Shown: positions 28,995 to 39,468, counted from the first letter of the stretch. The stretch: 64,000 nucleotides of DNA from Corynebacterium resistens DSM 45100 (GCF_000177535.2 NC_015673.1:2294001-2358000); one strand, 5' to 3'. Numbers and translations: made by a program. The notes: generated by a model from the letters alone, not told the origin.

Positions 28995-30263
28995 TTAGGG
29001 GTGTTCCGACGCCTCGTCGTCCACAATGATCTGCTTTGTCTGTGGCACGACGGGTTCCTCGGGGACGGGACGGGTGGGGCCGTGTTGCTCCTCGTCATAG
29101 GCAGGCATCTCAAGAGCGAAGGTGGAGCCGGTGCCTGGGCGCGACCATAACGTCACGCGCCCGCCGTGGTTGGCCATTACGTGTTTGACAATGGCAAGGC
29201 CCAACCCCGTGCCACCGGTATTGCGCGAACGAGCTTTATCAACACGGAAAAAGCGCTCAAACACTCTTTTTTGGTCTTCTTGCGAAATTCCGATGCCACG
29301 GTCGGTCACACGGATGATGACGTTGCCATCCGCCACTTCTCGCGAGATGGAAACAGGGGTTCCCTCGGGAGAGTAGTTGATGGCATTGGTGAGAAGGTTG
29401 GTGACACTCGTGACCAGCAAGCTTTGGTCCCCTCGCACCATCGCGCCACTTTTTCCATCGGTCTTCAGTTCAATCCCCGCCGATTCAGCGGTCATACGGG
29501 AACGGTCAATAGCTTCATCGATGATTTTGTCCACACTGAGGATGTCTGGGTCCGGCAGGGATTCGGCCCCTTGAAGCTTGGAAAGGCTGATCAGCTCAGT
29601 GATCATCTGGTTCATCCGGACAACTTCGCGGTGAAGTTTGCCGCCGAAATACTCGACAGCATCCGGGTCGTCTTTGACCTCCATCATGGTTTCCACCAGC
29701 AAGCTCACGGCTCCAACTGGGGTTTTCAACTCGTGGGAAACGTTGGCCACGAAGTCACGACGGGCGGATTCCATACGAACGTGTTCAGAGTCATCCGTTG
29801 CATAGACCACGACGAAACGATCATCGACCAACGAAAGTAACTGAACCTGCCCAGCAACCGCAATAACAGGGCGGTCACTACGGCGTGGTGGTGGCAGGAA
29901 ATTAACCTCACGGGGTTCGTGATCAGCGAGGACTTTCTCCACCACACCCCACACCGCGGAGTTCAGCGCGCGTTCGTGAACCAATCCCAGCTCATGCGCA
30001 CTGGGATTGGAAAGCACTACCTTGCGCCGCTTGTCCACGACCGCCACCGCAGTGGGCGCAGACTGAATTGCGTGGTGCAGTACTTGAGAAACTGTAGAAA
30101 CTCGGTCGCTTTGCAGCTCGCGACGTGTGTGCACGTTGCGACGAGCCTTAATGTTTTTGCGATAGGCCCACATGACGAAAAGGCCGATGGCGATGCCAAC
30201 GGCCAATCCGGCGAGGATTCCCCCGATTAATTCAGTGCTCACGCTCTGTAATTCTAGTTCCAA
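28995..30263 (-). CDS. senX3: Two-component sensor histidine kinase SenX3
   Basis: A 422-residue membrane kinase. There is one TM helix (about 12-34), a PAS-like domain (about 66-155) and an H box with H177 in FVANVSHELKTP. The ATPase motifs follow: N box (LLTNAINYS), DRGIGI and GGTGLGLAI. The lack of a large extracellular domain is typical of SenX3. A Pro-rich acidic tail follows the kinase core. Confidence 0.93.
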   Translation of the reverse strand: MELELQSVSTELIGGILAGLAVGIAIGLFVMWAYRKNIKARRNVHTRRELQSDRVSTVSQVLHHAIQSAPTAVAVVDKRRKVVLSNPSAHELGLVHERALNSAVWGVVEKVLADHEPREVNFLPPPRRSDRPVIAVAGQVQLLSLVDDRFVVVYATDDSEHVRMESARRDFVANVSHELKTPVGAVSLLVETMMEVKDDPDAVEYFGGKLHREVVRMNQMITELISLSKLQGAESLPDPDILSVDKIIDEAIDRSRMTAESAGIELKTDGKSGAMVRGDQSLLVTSVTNLLTNAINYSPEGTPVSISREVADGNVIIRVTDRGIGISQEDQKRVFERFFRVDKARSRNTGGTGLGLAIVKHVMANHGGRVTLWSRPGTGSTFALEMPAYDEEQHGPTRPVPEEPVVPQTKQIIVDDEASEHP

Positions 30264-30303
30264 CCACCCCAGTGCCTGCTAGGGGCTGGTGTGGCTTTTG
30301 GAC

Positions 30304-31083
30304 TTACTTCTCACCCTGAGCCGCAACGGCAGCCGCTCCTGCAGCCGCAGCTTCGGGATCCAGGTAATTGCCACCTGGGTTAAGGACCTTGCCGTTGGCG
30401 TCGGTGAAGTAAACAAGCGGGATGCCAGTTGGGATGTTCAGGCCGGCGATGTCTTCGTCGCTGATGTTGTCCAAGTGCTTGACCAGCGCGCGCAGGGAGT
30501 TGCCGTGAGCCGCGACCAGCACAGTCTCGCCGTTGTTCAGGCGTGGCTCGATTTCTTCTTTGTAGTAAGGGATGAAGCGCTTGACTACATCCAGCAGGCA
30601 CTCGGTGCGTGGGATTTCTGCTAGATCCGCGTAGCGTGGATCGTTGGTCTGGGCGTACTCGTTATCTGGCTCAATGGCTGGCGGTGGGGTGTCGTAGGAA
30701 CGGCGCCAGCTCATGAACTGATCTTCGCCGTACTTGTCCTTGGTCTCCGCCTTGTTCAGCCCCTGCAGCGCACCGTAGTGGCGCTCGTTTAGGCGCCAAT
30801 CGCGGATAACCGGAATCCAGTGGCGATCAGCGGCATCTAGGGCCAACGCCGCCGTCGTAATCGCGCGACGCAGCAAGGAAGTGTACAAGACGTTGGGCTC
30901 TAGGCCCGCTTCCTTCAGCATCTCACCGCCGCGAACGGCTTCTTGACGACCCTTCTCGGTCAACGCAACGTCAACCCAACCGGTGAACTGGTTGGACGCG
31001 TTCCACTCAGATTGGCCGTGTCGCAGCAGGATCAGTGTGCCGCGAGCTTCCGATGGCTTATTCAAGGAGTTTTGCTCAGTCAT
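30304..31083 (-). CDS. gpmA: 2,3-bisphosphoglycerate-dependent phosphoglycerate mutase
   Basis: A 259-residue glycolytic mutase. [10 protein letters not shown] carries the phosphorylated His22, and [15 protein letters not shown] and [12 protein letters not shown] are family signatures. The ATG at 31083 is preferred to one six codons earlier. It is 40 bases upstream of senX3 on the same strand, as in mycobacteria. An Ala-rich C-terminal tail is present. Confidence 0.95.
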   Translation of the reverse strand: MTEQNSLNKPSEARGTLILLRHGQSEWNASNQFTGWVDVALTEKGRQEAVRGGEMLKEAGLEPNVLYTSLLRRAITTAALALDAADRHWIPVIRDWRLNERHYGALQGLNKAETKDKYGEDQFMSWRRSYDTPPPAIEPDNEYAQTNDPRYADLAEIPRTECLLDVVKRFIPYYKEEIEPRLNNGETVLVAAHGNSLRALVKHLDNISDEDIAGLNIPTGIPLVYFTDANGKVLNPGGNYLDPEAAAAGAAAVAAQGEK

Positions 31084-31123
31084 AACTCTATAGTGCCACA
31101 TCAGCCCCCGTCACAGTTGCGTC

Positions 31124-31735
31124 TCACTCCTCCTTCTCGGAGCTTTCTGCCGCCGCAGTGTTTTCTTCTACCGCAGTGTTTCCTTCCGTCTCACCATCGC
31201 TCGGGTTATTCATATCCGACGCCAACTTTGACCCCGGCGGCGGCGCCAGCAAGCTAACTTCGGCCTCACTGGGCTTGAGATGCGCAAACGCCGCGAGGTT
31301 GAACGTCGGCTCCCCTCGAGACAGGCGCCATGCCCACTCGTGGCGAATGGAGGAAGCAAAACCGCGCTCCAAGATGCGGTTGAAGTCTGCGTCCGCGCGC
31401 TCCAGAACTTGGCCCAAGATCTGCTGAACGTCATCAGAAGTGGTGGAATCCGGGAATTGCCCCACCAGATAAATGTCCTCGTTCTGGTCCAATGTGTAAT
31501 GCACGCCGAAGTTGCGGCGGTTGGCCTGCAATAGCAAACGGTAAACCTCTTCGTGGGCCTCTTCTACCTTGCGGCAGACGAACGCCTCAACGCGGAAGGT
31601 GCCCTGCTGCGGAATGAAAATGCAGTTCGTCTTCAGCCGCTTTTCCCCAGGAAGCACAACAACCACATTGTCTTCGTGTTCTTGGTACTCGACCTCGGCT
31701 TCATCGAGCAGTGCGCAGATACCTTTACGATCCAT
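31124..31735 (-). CDS. YbjN-domain protein
   Basis: 203 residues from the ATG at 31735, with AGAGGC upstream. The fold is of the YbjN/type III chaperone-like kind (about residues 1-150): an alpha/beta protein with a KTNCIFIPQQ strand and NFGVHYTLDQNEDIYL. The last 45 residues are acidic, rich in Glu, Ser and Ala, and probably disordered. It lies between mshA and gpmA, as in mycobacteria. Its role is not known. Confidence 0.85.
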   Translation of the reverse strand: MDRKGICALLDEAEVEYQEHEDNVVVVLPGEKRLKTNCIFIPQQGTFRVEAFVCRKVEEAHEEVYRLLLQANRRNFGVHYTLDQNEDIYLVGQFPDSTTSDDVQQILGQVLERADADFNRILERGFASSIRHEWAWRLSRGEPTFNLAAFAHLKPSEAEVSLLAPPPGSKLASDMNNPSDGETEGNTAVEENTAAAESSEKEE

Positions 31736-31760
31736 GCCTCTAACGCTACCGAAACTGTCC

Positions 31761-31940
31761 CTATTCGCCCCGGCGAGTATAAAAATCCACCTTCCACCAC
31801 AACCAGATCGAAAAGATCCCAAGCACAACAGGAATCCACACCATCTTGTAGTCGTGGCCCCACATCACTAGCGCGAAAGAAATCAACGCAAACGCGGTCA
31901 TGACAATTGCCTTGGTCTCTTCGATCTTCGAACGGTTCAT
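31761..31940 (-). CDS. 59-residue two-helix membrane protein
   Basis: A short open frame MNRSKIEETKAIV...TRRGE, with an ATG at 31940 and stop at 31761, 25 bases before the YbjN start. Two hydrophobic helices (about 12-27 and 32-50, the second Trp-rich) flank a short WGHDYK loop. The N-terminus is charged and the C-terminus ends in TRRGE. No family recognised. The good match of length, helices and spacing to an expressed operon member supports it as real. Confidence 0.65.
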   Translation of the reverse strand: MNRSKIEETKAIVMTAFALISFALVMWGHDYKMVWIPVVLGIFSIWLWWKVDFYTRRGE

Positions 31941-32108
31941 GCCGGTAGCACCCCTGTCGATTTCATCGTTTCCTTATGTATTTTCATGTCCCGTTGTAGC
32001 AGTACATGCCACCAATCGCACGGTCACCTCGCCCCCACCGCTTCAAACACATCTCCACTCAGCTAAACACATCTCCATTCAGCTATTGGAACCTCCTTCT
32101 CGATCCCT

Positions 32109-32558
32109 CTACCGACCCGGGGAATGGTCTGGATGCTCGTCTACTGATTCACGCCGCCTTACATACCGACGCACCTCTGCGCGTGAATTAGGAAGAACAA
32201 CCACGAGAGTTAAGAGCAAACAAGCGACTAGCTGGAACCAGCGCAGTGCCTGTTGCCAAACCAACGCTGGCTGCGTCAACAAGTAAGCAAAGGCACCGCT
32301 GGCCAACAGCGGTTACCAAAGGAGCATGTGTGGCAACCATTTTTCCGCCCGGTTCACTGCTCTACGTAAATAATTGAAAGTGGCGGCCCAGGTGAACGCG
32401 ACCAATGTTCGCATTCCCAAACCCACCGCTACAGCCACCTGTTTCGGCTTTTCTTCATCGATCCCCTCGAAAGATCCCGGGTGCGCGACAATAAATTCGC
32501 GAGCATATGCCGGAAAGAAAATCCAGCTAAGAACCAGCGCTGCCACCGACGCGATCAA
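32109..32558 (-). pseudogene. Three-TM membrane protein split by an in-frame TAA
   Basis: Codons from 32558 read 81 residues (TM helix at 1-18) to a TAA at 32313-32315. The same frame continues open with a second and third hydrophobic helix for about 67 codons to 32109. Read through, it would be one 150-residue protein. The codon before the stop is TGG. The start overlaps the HNH gene stop by 4 bases (ATGA), so it was translated with it. A TTG at 32306 could restart the second half. Confidence 0.65.
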
Positions 32559-33931
32559 AACGGCGGCTCATCCTCCATGTTCCGCTTCTGGCGCCTACGG
32601 TTATATTCCGCCAGCACCAAAGTGCGCCGTACCGCTCGGTGCCGGAACGTTTCCCGCCCCAGCGGACCGTTCGGCGCGGTCATCACCGTGTGTCCATCAC
32701 CATGACTGGTCCAAGTCTCCAGTCCATCCTCGTCAATGCTCACATCCCATGCCCCTGCCGTCTTCGCATTGTGATGCTTCGCGCATAAGCAGTGAAGATT
32801 CGAGGTGTCCGTAGCACCGCCCGCATCAGGGTTTTCGTGGTTGTATCGCTGCACATGGTCCAGCTGGCACTTGTGCGCCGGCACATCACAGCCGGGGAAT
32901 CGGCAGGTCCCGTCACGCCCCTCAACGCTCGCCCGAACAATCGGAATCGGCGCGTATCCCTCGTTGCTCGCCTTGCCCGGCGCCTGGATGTGAGTCACCC
33001 GCTTCAACCACTCCTCGGTCGCCATAGGAGTGAGCCATCCACCGGCAGCCCAGATCTTGGAATCCGGCAGATCCACTCGGCGATACAGATTGAGGTTGAT
33101 TTCAGCCTTCGTCCCGCCACGAATCAACTTCATCAACGCCTCTGCCCGCGAGCAGTCTTCCTTCAACCGCACATTATCCAGCGCGGCCGTCAACTCCGTC
33201 GCCTCCAATTTCGGCAGGCTCAGGTAGAAATCGGTGGTCTCGTCTGGCCGCTCGTCGATATCCAGCCGCAAGGCTGGCTGCTCGGCACCGCCCCAGTCAT
33301 CTTCACCGTCTTCCCCTGGCAGTGGTTCTTCGTCAGGGTCCTTCGGTCGCGCGGAAGGTTCATGTTCGCCGACTATTGCTTTAATTCGACGCCGAATCGT
33401 CGCAGTCCCAAGCATGGCTTGGTTGTTAACCGTCGGCGATATCGCCACGAGCACTAGCGGCTCGATGATCGAAGCTGCCTCATCGCTCACCGCGGCCAGG
33501 CACTCCGAGACTATCCGCCAAATTTCTAGCGAATACGCTCCGGATTCACCCAACTCCGCCAAGGAGGGGAATCGCTGAAACATCAAGCCAATCTCTACCA
33601 AGGTGAGCGCACGGAATTCCGGCAATCCCAGCCTGACGCATAAGCGAGTCTGCACATCGGAGACACAATCGTCCATATCCGGTGTGCATGATTTAGCCAG
33701 ACGCACATGCCCCTTGTTGATCTCGCAGATCGCCGCACTCAATTCATCATCGGGGTCGTTGACCCTCCAACTGGGCGGAGGCCCCAACCTAGATGCATCC
33801 CTATTCGCTCCTCTCCGATCACGCGCTGACTCGATGGGTTCTCCGAAGAGATCAGTCGACTCGGACTGGTTGAGGTTGTTGGGTTGGCGGTCTTTTGGTT
33901 CTCCGTTGGACTGTGCAGATTGCTCGAACAT
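32555..33931 (-). CDS. HNH endonuclease, DUF222/13E12-repeat family
   Basis: 458 residues from the ATG at 33931, which has GGGGGAGG 6 bases upstream. The N-terminal two thirds is the DUF222 region. The C-terminus carries the HNH nuclease: CRFPGCD, then CQLDHVQRYNH, NLHCLCAKHHNAK, so zinc Cys residues and the His/Asn/His metal site are all present. Actinobacteria, notably mycobacteria, carry many related genes, some linked to mobile DNA. An acidic linker (EEPLPGEDGEDD) lies between the halves. Confidence 0.9.
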   Translation of the reverse strand: MFEQSAQSNGEPKDRQPNNLNQSESTDLFGEPIESARDRRGANRDASRLGPPPSWRVNDPDDELSAAICEINKGHVRLAKSCTPDMDDCVSDVQTRLCVRLGLPEFRALTLVEIGLMFQRFPSLAELGESGAYSLEIWRIVSECLAAVSDEAASIIEPLVLVAISPTVNNQAMLGTATIRRRIKAIVGEHEPSARPKDPDEEPLPGEDGEDDWGGAEQPALRLDIDERPDETTDFYLSLPKLEATELTAALDNVRLKEDCSRAEALMKLIRGGTKAEINLNLYRRVDLPDSKIWAAGGWLTPMATEEWLKRVTHIQAPGKASNEGYAPIPIVRASVEGRDGTCRFPGCDVPAHKCQLDHVQRYNHENPDAGGATDTSNLHCLCAKHHNAKTAGAWDVSIDEDGLETWTSHGDGHTVMTAPNGPLGRETFRHRAVRRTLVLAEYNRRRQKRNMEDEPPF

Positions 33932-34187
33932 CGTTTCCTCCCCCGATATGAAATACATGCTCACATCGATAAAATGTTCGTTTGTTTTTACTTATCAAGT
34001 TGACCCACTGCTGGCATGAAGGCCCTGGCTTCCGCTGAACACGAAGATCCAGGTTTCTACGCTCGCCATTAGTATAAAGTCGACACCCGACACTCAATCC
34101 GCCAAAGTTTCACATAATCGAACATATGCTGTGAAAAAGGCGTCAGCAGAATAGCCAAAGCCCCCACCGTGAAAGCCCGAGCACTCC

Positions 34188-35447
34188 CTACCCTTCGGGA
34201 TGTCGCTCTCCGCCGAAGCCGGCCGATGGGAGCTTCTCGTAAAGCTCCTTCATGCGCGCCGAGGAAGCAGCCCAACTGAACTTGGCAGCGTGCGCAGGGG
34301 CATATTCACCCATCTCGATACGCCTAGAATCATTCGTGACTAGCTCCCCGAGGGCGTCGGCCCACCGATCCACCTCTCGCCCATCGACGAGCAGACCAGA
34401 CCTGCCATCCTCAACCGCAATCGGCAGCCCACCAATGCGAGTGGCAACCACCGGAGTACCACAAGCCTGCGCCTCCAGAGCAACCAATCCGAAGGACTCA
34501 TTCGAGCTCGGTACCGCAATGATGTCCGCAGCTTGATAAACAGCCACCAGCTCTTCGGGCGGGCGGGGGTTAAGGAATCGCACGCAACGCGCAATCCCCA
34601 ACTGCTCAGCCAACTCCTTCAGTTCCGCCAAGCTATTGCCATTTGAACCGGAAGAACCACCACAAATCACCACGCTCACTAACTCTTCTGGGTGACGGCG
34701 GATAACTTCTGCAGCCGCACGCAACAACAGATGGGGCCCCTTGAATTTCTGCAACCGCCCAACAAACCCAATCACCTTGGCCCGCAGGGGAATGCCCAGC
34801 TCTCGCCGGCAGCGTTCCGTCGCACGATCAGATCCTGGCGTGAAGTGCTCCACGTCCGCCCCAGGGGCAACGACTTCAATGGAGCACGTGGAGGCGTCAT
34901 AACCGGCAATGAGATCAGCCACCTCCGCCTCAGTATTAACAATGAGCAGATCCGCATTATCAACAATTTGCTGCTCGCAAATACGGCGAGATTCCGGCTC
35001 CCGCACATCATCGTCAGCGAGGGAGTTATTCTTCACCGCCGCCAAGGTGTGGGCAGTGTGCACCCAAGGCACCTCCCACAGGTCCCGCAGCAGCCACCCC
35101 ACCTGACCTGACAACCAGTAGTGGGAATGGATCAGGTCATATTCGACGCCATTTTCCTTAGCGAACGTCCATACCGACCCAGTAAAAGTAGCCAGCTGCG
35201 TTGGCAGATCCTCTTTCCGCAACCCTTCGTAAGGCCCAGCCACGCAATTAATCACGCGAAAACCCGGCGCGACGTGCACAACCTCGCCCTGCAATGGGCG
35301 GGTAGCTCGGGTGAAAACGTCGACCTCCACCCCCAGCGCAGCCAGTTGCGCAGCACTGTTGCGAATGTAGACGTTCATTCCACCCGCATCACCCACGCCG
35401 GGCTGCTCGAGAGGGGAAGTGTGCATTGAAATCATGGCCACGCGCAT
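34188..35447 (-). CDS. mshA: D-inositol-3-phosphate glycosyltransferase MshA
   Basis: A 419-residue GT-B enzyme that starts mycothiol synthesis by transferring GlcNAc to inositol-3-phosphate. The N-terminal [12 protein letters not shown] loop, HSHYWLSG, and the C-terminal [11 protein letters not shown] and [21 protein letters not shown] donor-binding motif are clear. The start is ATG 35447 or 35456 (MAPM). The longer frame to 35549 is not supported. Confidence 0.94.
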   Translation of the reverse strand: MRVAMISMHTSPLEQPGVGDAGGMNVYIRNSAAQLAALGVEVDVFTRATRPLQGEVVHVAPGFRVINCVAGPYEGLRKEDLPTQLATFTGSVWTFAKENGVEYDLIHSHYWLSGQVGWLLRDLWEVPWVHTAHTLAAVKNNSLADDDVREPESRRICEQQIVDNADLLIVNTEAEVADLIAGYDASTCSIEVVAPGADVEHFTPGSDRATERCRRELGIPLRAKVIGFVGRLQKFKGPHLLLRAAAEVIRRHPEELVSVVICGGSSGSNGNSLAELKELAEQLGIARCVRFLNPRPPEELVAVYQAADIIAVPSSNESFGLVALEAQACGTPVVATRIGGLPIAVEDGRSGLLVDGREVDRWADALGELVTNDSRRIEMGEYAPAHAAKFSWAASSARMKELYEKLPSAGFGGERHPEG

Positions 35448-35674
35448 GGGTGCCATTCTAGAGCGAGCCAGCAATTCACCGGAGGTGGGTTCTAGACCAA
35501 AGGGGTTGCACCTACCCCGTGGGCAGCAATCAAAATTCAGCTGATTCATTGAATTTAGCTTGGAGGACGGAAGTATTTCGTTAGGCTTAGTTCAATATCC
35601 CTCGGCTCCGTCTGTTCAGTTCAGTTCAGATGGCGCCGGTATACAGAACAACCTGCGTATTGAAGGGCGAAGAA

Positions 35675-37435
35675 ATGACCAACCCCGCTGATGTAGACAC
35701 TCAAGTGCCAGCTGAAGGCACTGCTTGGAAAGACAAGCCGTACCTGAAGTACTACGCAGATTGGACCCCGCACAGTCTGGAGTACAACAACGATTCACTG
35801 CTGGACATGCTCGATCGCACGGTCAGCGCCAATAGCGAAAAGACGATGATCGAATTCTTCGGCGCTTCCACCACTTATGGCGATTTCCTCCAGCAAGTGA
35901 ACTCCGTTGCCGCGGGCCTTCGTGAACTGGGCGTGCGCAAGGGCGATCGCGTGGGCATGATCCTGCCAAACTGTCCGCAGGCACTGATTTCCTTCTTCGC
36001 GATTCAGCGTCTCGGTGGCGTGGTTGCCACCCACAATCCGCTCTACACCGCGCGCGAGCTGGAGGGACCGTTCAAAGATCACGGCGCCAAGGTAGTTATC
36101 GCGTGGGACAAGGTAGCGCCGCTGTGTCAGGAACTGGTGGGCAAAACACCTTTGGAGAAAATCGTGTCCGTCAACATGATCGAAGCAATGCCGCTGGTTA
36201 AGCGCCTAGCGCTGAAGCTACCGATCAAGGCTATCCGCGAAAAGCGTGACCAGCTGCACGCACCAGCACTAGGTACGATCCCATTCAGCAAGCTCCTAGA
36301 TAAGAGCCTGGGCGGCGATGGCTCCAATGTCAGCACCGCCGAAGGTGTAGATGCCAGCTGGCCCGCGGTCATCATGTTCACTTCCGGCACCACCGGCAAG
36401 CCAAAGGGCGCGCAGCTCACCCACGGAAACATCATGGCGAACGTCGTGCAGGGCTTGGCATGGGTGAAGGATCTCGGCAAACAAGGGCAGGAGAAATACC
36501 TCGCAGCGCTACCACTGTTCCATATCTATGGACTCACCCTGACCGCTGCCCTCGGCGTCGCCACGGCTGGAAAACTAGTGCTTCTGCCGAAGCCGGAAAT
36601 TCCGTTGATCGTCGACCAGCTGAAGAAGGAATTGCCCACCTACATGCCTGGTGTACCTCCGCTGTACGACAAGATCATGGAGGCTGCCGAGGAACACGAC
36701 ATCGATCTTCGTGGCATCAGCAACGCCCTATCCGGCGCCGCTCCCCTACCAGTCGCCACCACGACCCGTTGGGAGAACAAGACAGGCGGCAAGATCGTCG
36801 AGGGCTACGGACTCACCGAAACTGCCCCCATTATCGTGGCCAACCCGATCACCCCAGATCGTCGCGCCGGGTTCATTGGTATCCCCTTCCCCGATACCGA
36901 GCTGCGCGTGGCCGATCCGGAAGATCTCTCCCGCACCATGCCCGACGGCGAAGCCGGTGAGCTGCTAGTGCGTGGCCCGCAGGTTTTCAGCGGGTATATC
37001 AACATCCCTGAAGAAGACCAGCCATTCCACGAGGACTGGTTCTGCACTGGCGATATGGCTGTGATGGAAGAGGACGGCTTCATCCGCATTGTCTCGCGCA
37101 TCAAGGAAATGATCATCACCGGTGGCTTCAACATTTACCCTGCTGAGGTCGAGGAATTCCTCGAGGAGCACGAGCAGCTCCAGAAGGCCGGCGTTGTCGG
37201 CCTACCACAGGGCGATGGCTCGGAGGAGGTCGTAGCAGCGGTGGTTCTCGCCGACGGCGTTCAGGAATCCGACTTCGACGCCGAGAAGATCCGCGACTGG
37301 GCTCGTGAGGGACTCACGCGCTACAAGGTTCCACGCCGCTTCTTCGTCATCGATGAAATGCCGGCTGACTTGATCGGGAAGATCCGCCGCCGTGAGGTCA
37401 AGGACCTCATCATGGAGATCGAGGGCAAGAAGTAA
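35675..37435 (+). CDS. fadD: Long-chain fatty acid-CoA ligase
   Basis: A 586-residue adenylate-forming enzyme that activates fatty acids to acyl-CoA. The P-loop TSGTTGKPKG is at 236-245, followed by YGLTE, GDMAVMEEDGFIRI and the hinge/catalytic Lys region near the end (PADLIGKIRRREV). The ATG at 35675 has GAAGGGCG upstream. It may feed the glyoxylate shunt encoded 15 kb away. Substrate chain length cannot be read from sequence. Confidence 0.92.
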   Translation: MTNPADVDTQVPAEGTAWKDKPYLKYYADWTPHSLEYNNDSLLDMLDRTVSANSEKTMIEFFGASTTYGDFLQQVNSVAAGLRELGVRKGDRVGMILPNCPQALISFFAIQRLGGVVATHNPLYTARELEGPFKDHGAKVVIAWDKVAPLCQELVGKTPLEKIVSVNMIEAMPLVKRLALKLPIKAIREKRDQLHAPALGTIPFSKLLDKSLGGDGSNVSTAEGVDASWPAVIMFTSGTTGKPKGAQLTHGNIMANVVQGLAWVKDLGKQGQEKYLAALPLFHIYGLTLTAALGVATAGKLVLLPKPEIPLIVDQLKKELPTYMPGVPPLYDKIMEAAEEHDIDLRGISNALSGAAPLPVATTTRWENKTGGKIVEGYGLTETAPIIVANPITPDRRAGFIGIPFPDTELRVADPEDLSRTMPDGEAGELLVRGPQVFSGYINIPEEDQPFHEDWFCTGDMAVMEEDGFIRIVSRIKEMIITGGFNIYPAEVEEFLEEHEQLQKAGVVGLPQGDGSEEVVAAVVLADGVQESDFDAEKIRDWAREGLTRYKVPRRFFVIDEMPADLIGKIRRREVKDLIMEIEGKK

Positions 37436-37529
37436 TCAGCTGAGCCACCTCATGCCCTGCCGGTGCGCTCCCGATGAGCGCACCCTGGCCAGCAACACGG
37501 GCGGCGTTTGCCTTCTTCCAGCTCTTCCC

Positions 37530-37553
37530 GGGTCCGGCGAATTCGCCGGGCCC
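37530..37553. terminator. Stem-loop between convergent fadD and murB
   Basis: A GC-rich palindrome, GGGTCCGGCGA then ATTCGCCGGGCCC, lies 95 bases past the fadD stop and 47 bases past the murB stop. No T-run is present on either side, so termination is inferred from position and stem strength only. Confidence 0.5.
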
Positions 37554-37600
37554 ATTGTGAGCCCCTATTCCGAACGTCCTACGATTAAGTTTTCCGCGAC

Positions 37601-38947
37601 TTAGATCACTGCGCCAAGCCAAATCGGTTCGGGTTCCAAAGTCACGCCGAATGCCTCCCGAACGCCATCCCTCACTGCGCGAGCAAGCTCCACGATGTCT
37701 CGGCTCGTCGCTCCACCACGGTTGGTCAAGGCGAGGGTGTGCTTTGTTGATAGCGACGCCACCTCGTTCCCCTCGACATGCCAGCCCTTGGTAAACCCGG
37801 CGCGTTCAATCAACCACGCTGCAGAGAACTTGTAGCGCTCAAGCGATTGCCCCGAAACCTGCTGCGTATCGCCGACGCTGTCCTTGACGGCACTATCGCC
37901 AACTGCACTGCGCCCGGCGGAATACACCGGCATCGAGTCCGCTTCTTCGTCACCACAGCGTTCCCGCACGGCGGCAATGACGGCATCACGCGCTGCTTCG
38001 CCTTCCACAATCGGATTGGTGAAAAACGAGCCCGCAGACCAAGTATCGTGATCATCCGGATTGAGGACCATTCCCTTACCCGCCCTCAATTGCAGCACCG
38101 CATGGCGCACATCAGCAACGGGTCGGCGGGCGGCGGTGGAATCTTCACCTTTTTCTGCAGCGGAAGCGGCCACGGTGACTTCTTCTGCAGTCACTCCAAT
38201 CCGGCGTGCAAGTTCCCCGAAGCGCAGCTGTGCAGAGAGACCATCGGTACGCAATTGAAATTCGACAGCGGTGACGACTGCCCGATTGGTGAACTTCAAG
38301 TTGGAATAGCGGTAAGCCAAATCAAGAGCTTCGGGTAGTACCCATTCCCAAGTTTTGGTCTCGCGGTTGTAAAGCTGCACTCGTTTCAAGACTTGTGAGA
38401 TCTCCGCACCGTAGGCTCCCACATTTTGAACGGGGGTAGCGCCGACAGAGCCTGGAATTCCGCTCAGGCATTCCAACCCACCCAAACCGGCTTCCACGGT
38501 TGTAGCTACCAGCTGATCCCACTCCACTCCCGCATACGCCCGCACGAGACCAGTGGCGGTATCAATGAAAATGTGTTCGCTAAAACTCTTATCCTCCGCT
38601 TTCGCGGAATCTGCAGCAGTGGTTGCCCACACAACGATCAATTCAGCGACTTCAGGCCCATCCCCCACCACCAGATTTGATCCCCCGCCTACAACGATAA
38701 AGGGGGTACCCGTGGCGTCGAGTTCAGAAACCACCCACTGCAATGCCTGGGGCGAGAGGCATTCCACCACGCCCGCAGGTCGCCCACCAATGCGGAGGGT
38801 CGTGAGCTCCGCGAACGTGATGTCAACAGCACGGACATCTTCAGATTGTGCACGATCCACAAGGTTGCGCACTGTGCTGCTCGGTTGAGAAGCGGCGGTG
38901 TTTGGTTCAGAAACATTCGTGTTTGGCTCAGTATCCGATTTCGTCAC
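37601..38947 (-). CDS. murB: UDP-N-acetylenolpyruvoylglucosamine reductase
   Basis: A 448-residue FAD enzyme for UDP-MurNAc synthesis. FVVGGGSNLVVGD and SGIPGSVGATPVQNVGAYG bind FAD, and SAAWLIERAGFTKG and the C-terminal HTLALTNRGGATS complete the substrate site. It is about 80-100 residues longer than usual. There is a Ser/Thr/Asn-rich 40-residue N-terminus and insertions near 245-260 and 335-355. It diverges from the DUF2505 gene with a 23-base gap. Confidence 0.94.
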   Translation of the reverse strand: MTKSDTEPNTNVSEPNTAASQPSSTVRNLVDRAQSEDVRAVDITFAELTTLRIGGRPAGVVECLSPQALQWVVSELDATGTPFIVVGGGSNLVVGDGPEVAELIVVWATTAADSAKAEDKSFSEHIFIDTATGLVRAYAGVEWDQLVATTVEAGLGGLECLSGIPGSVGATPVQNVGAYGAEISQVLKRVQLYNRETKTWEWVLPEALDLAYRYSNLKFTNRAVVTAVEFQLRTDGLSAQLRFGELARRIGVTAEEVTVAASAAEKGEDSTAARRPVADVRHAVLQLRAGKGMVLNPDDHDTWSAGSFFTNPIVEGEAARDAVIAAVRERCGDEEADSMPVYSAGRSAVGDSAVKDSVGDTQQVSGQSLERYKFSAAWLIERAGFTKGWHVEGNEVASLSTKHTLALTNRGGATSRDIVELARAVRDGVREAFGVTLEPEPIWLGAVI

Positions 38948-38970
38948 CCTTATAAAGGTAGTCTGTTGTC

Positions 38971-39468
38971 ATGACTACTCACAGTGAGAACACCGCAACT
39001 ATTAACGCACCTATCGAAAAGGTCTACGAAGCTCTGTCCTCCAAGGCCTACTGGGACTACGAAGCTGAGAAGATCGGCGACGAGCCAGGCGAGGTAAATT
39101 CCTTCACCCCAGAGCCAATCGAGGTCGTCCTGTTTGAACTGCTGCCAAAGGCAGCTCTGCCGGAAGCAGTCCGCGCTATGGTTTCCCAGGACCTCAAGCT
39201 CAAGCGCACCGTGAAATTCGGTCCGCTGGCAGACGGCACCACCACTGGTGAGGTTCGCGCCGAGATCAAGGGCGCTCCCGTCACTTTCGAATCTGAGGTC
39301 AAGCTGACCGGCGCTGGTGAAACCACCACGCTGAAGGCTGACTCCGCTGTTGATGTCAAGATCCCAATGATGGGTGCCGTTCTAGAACCAAAGGTTGCTG
39401 AGTGGTTGGAGGACTTCCTGACCCGCGAAGCCAACCTCATCGAAGCGTGGATCACAGAGAACCTATAA
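38971..39468 (+). CDS. DUF2505 family protein
   Basis: A 165-residue protein of the START/SRPBCC-like DUF2505 family. It begins MTTHSENTATINAPIEKVYE, the usual first strand and helix, and has alternating beta strands with EVRAEIKGAPVTFESEV in the middle and a long C-terminal helix. It may bind a hydrophobic ligand. Its neighbour murB is conserved in mycobacteria and corynebacteria. Confidence 0.85.
   Translation: MTTHSENTATINAPIEKVYEALSSKAYWDYEAEKIGDEPGEVNSFTPEPIEVVLFELLPKAALPEAVRAMVSQDLKLKRTVKFGPLADGTTTGEVRAEIKGAPVTFESEVKLTGAGETTTLKADSAVDVKIPMMGAVLEPKVAEWLEDFLTREANLIEAWITENL

Noticed and set aside
33965..34187. Short frames between the HNH gene and mshA
   Set aside because: No start signals, no hydrophobic or conserved pattern; treated as empty.
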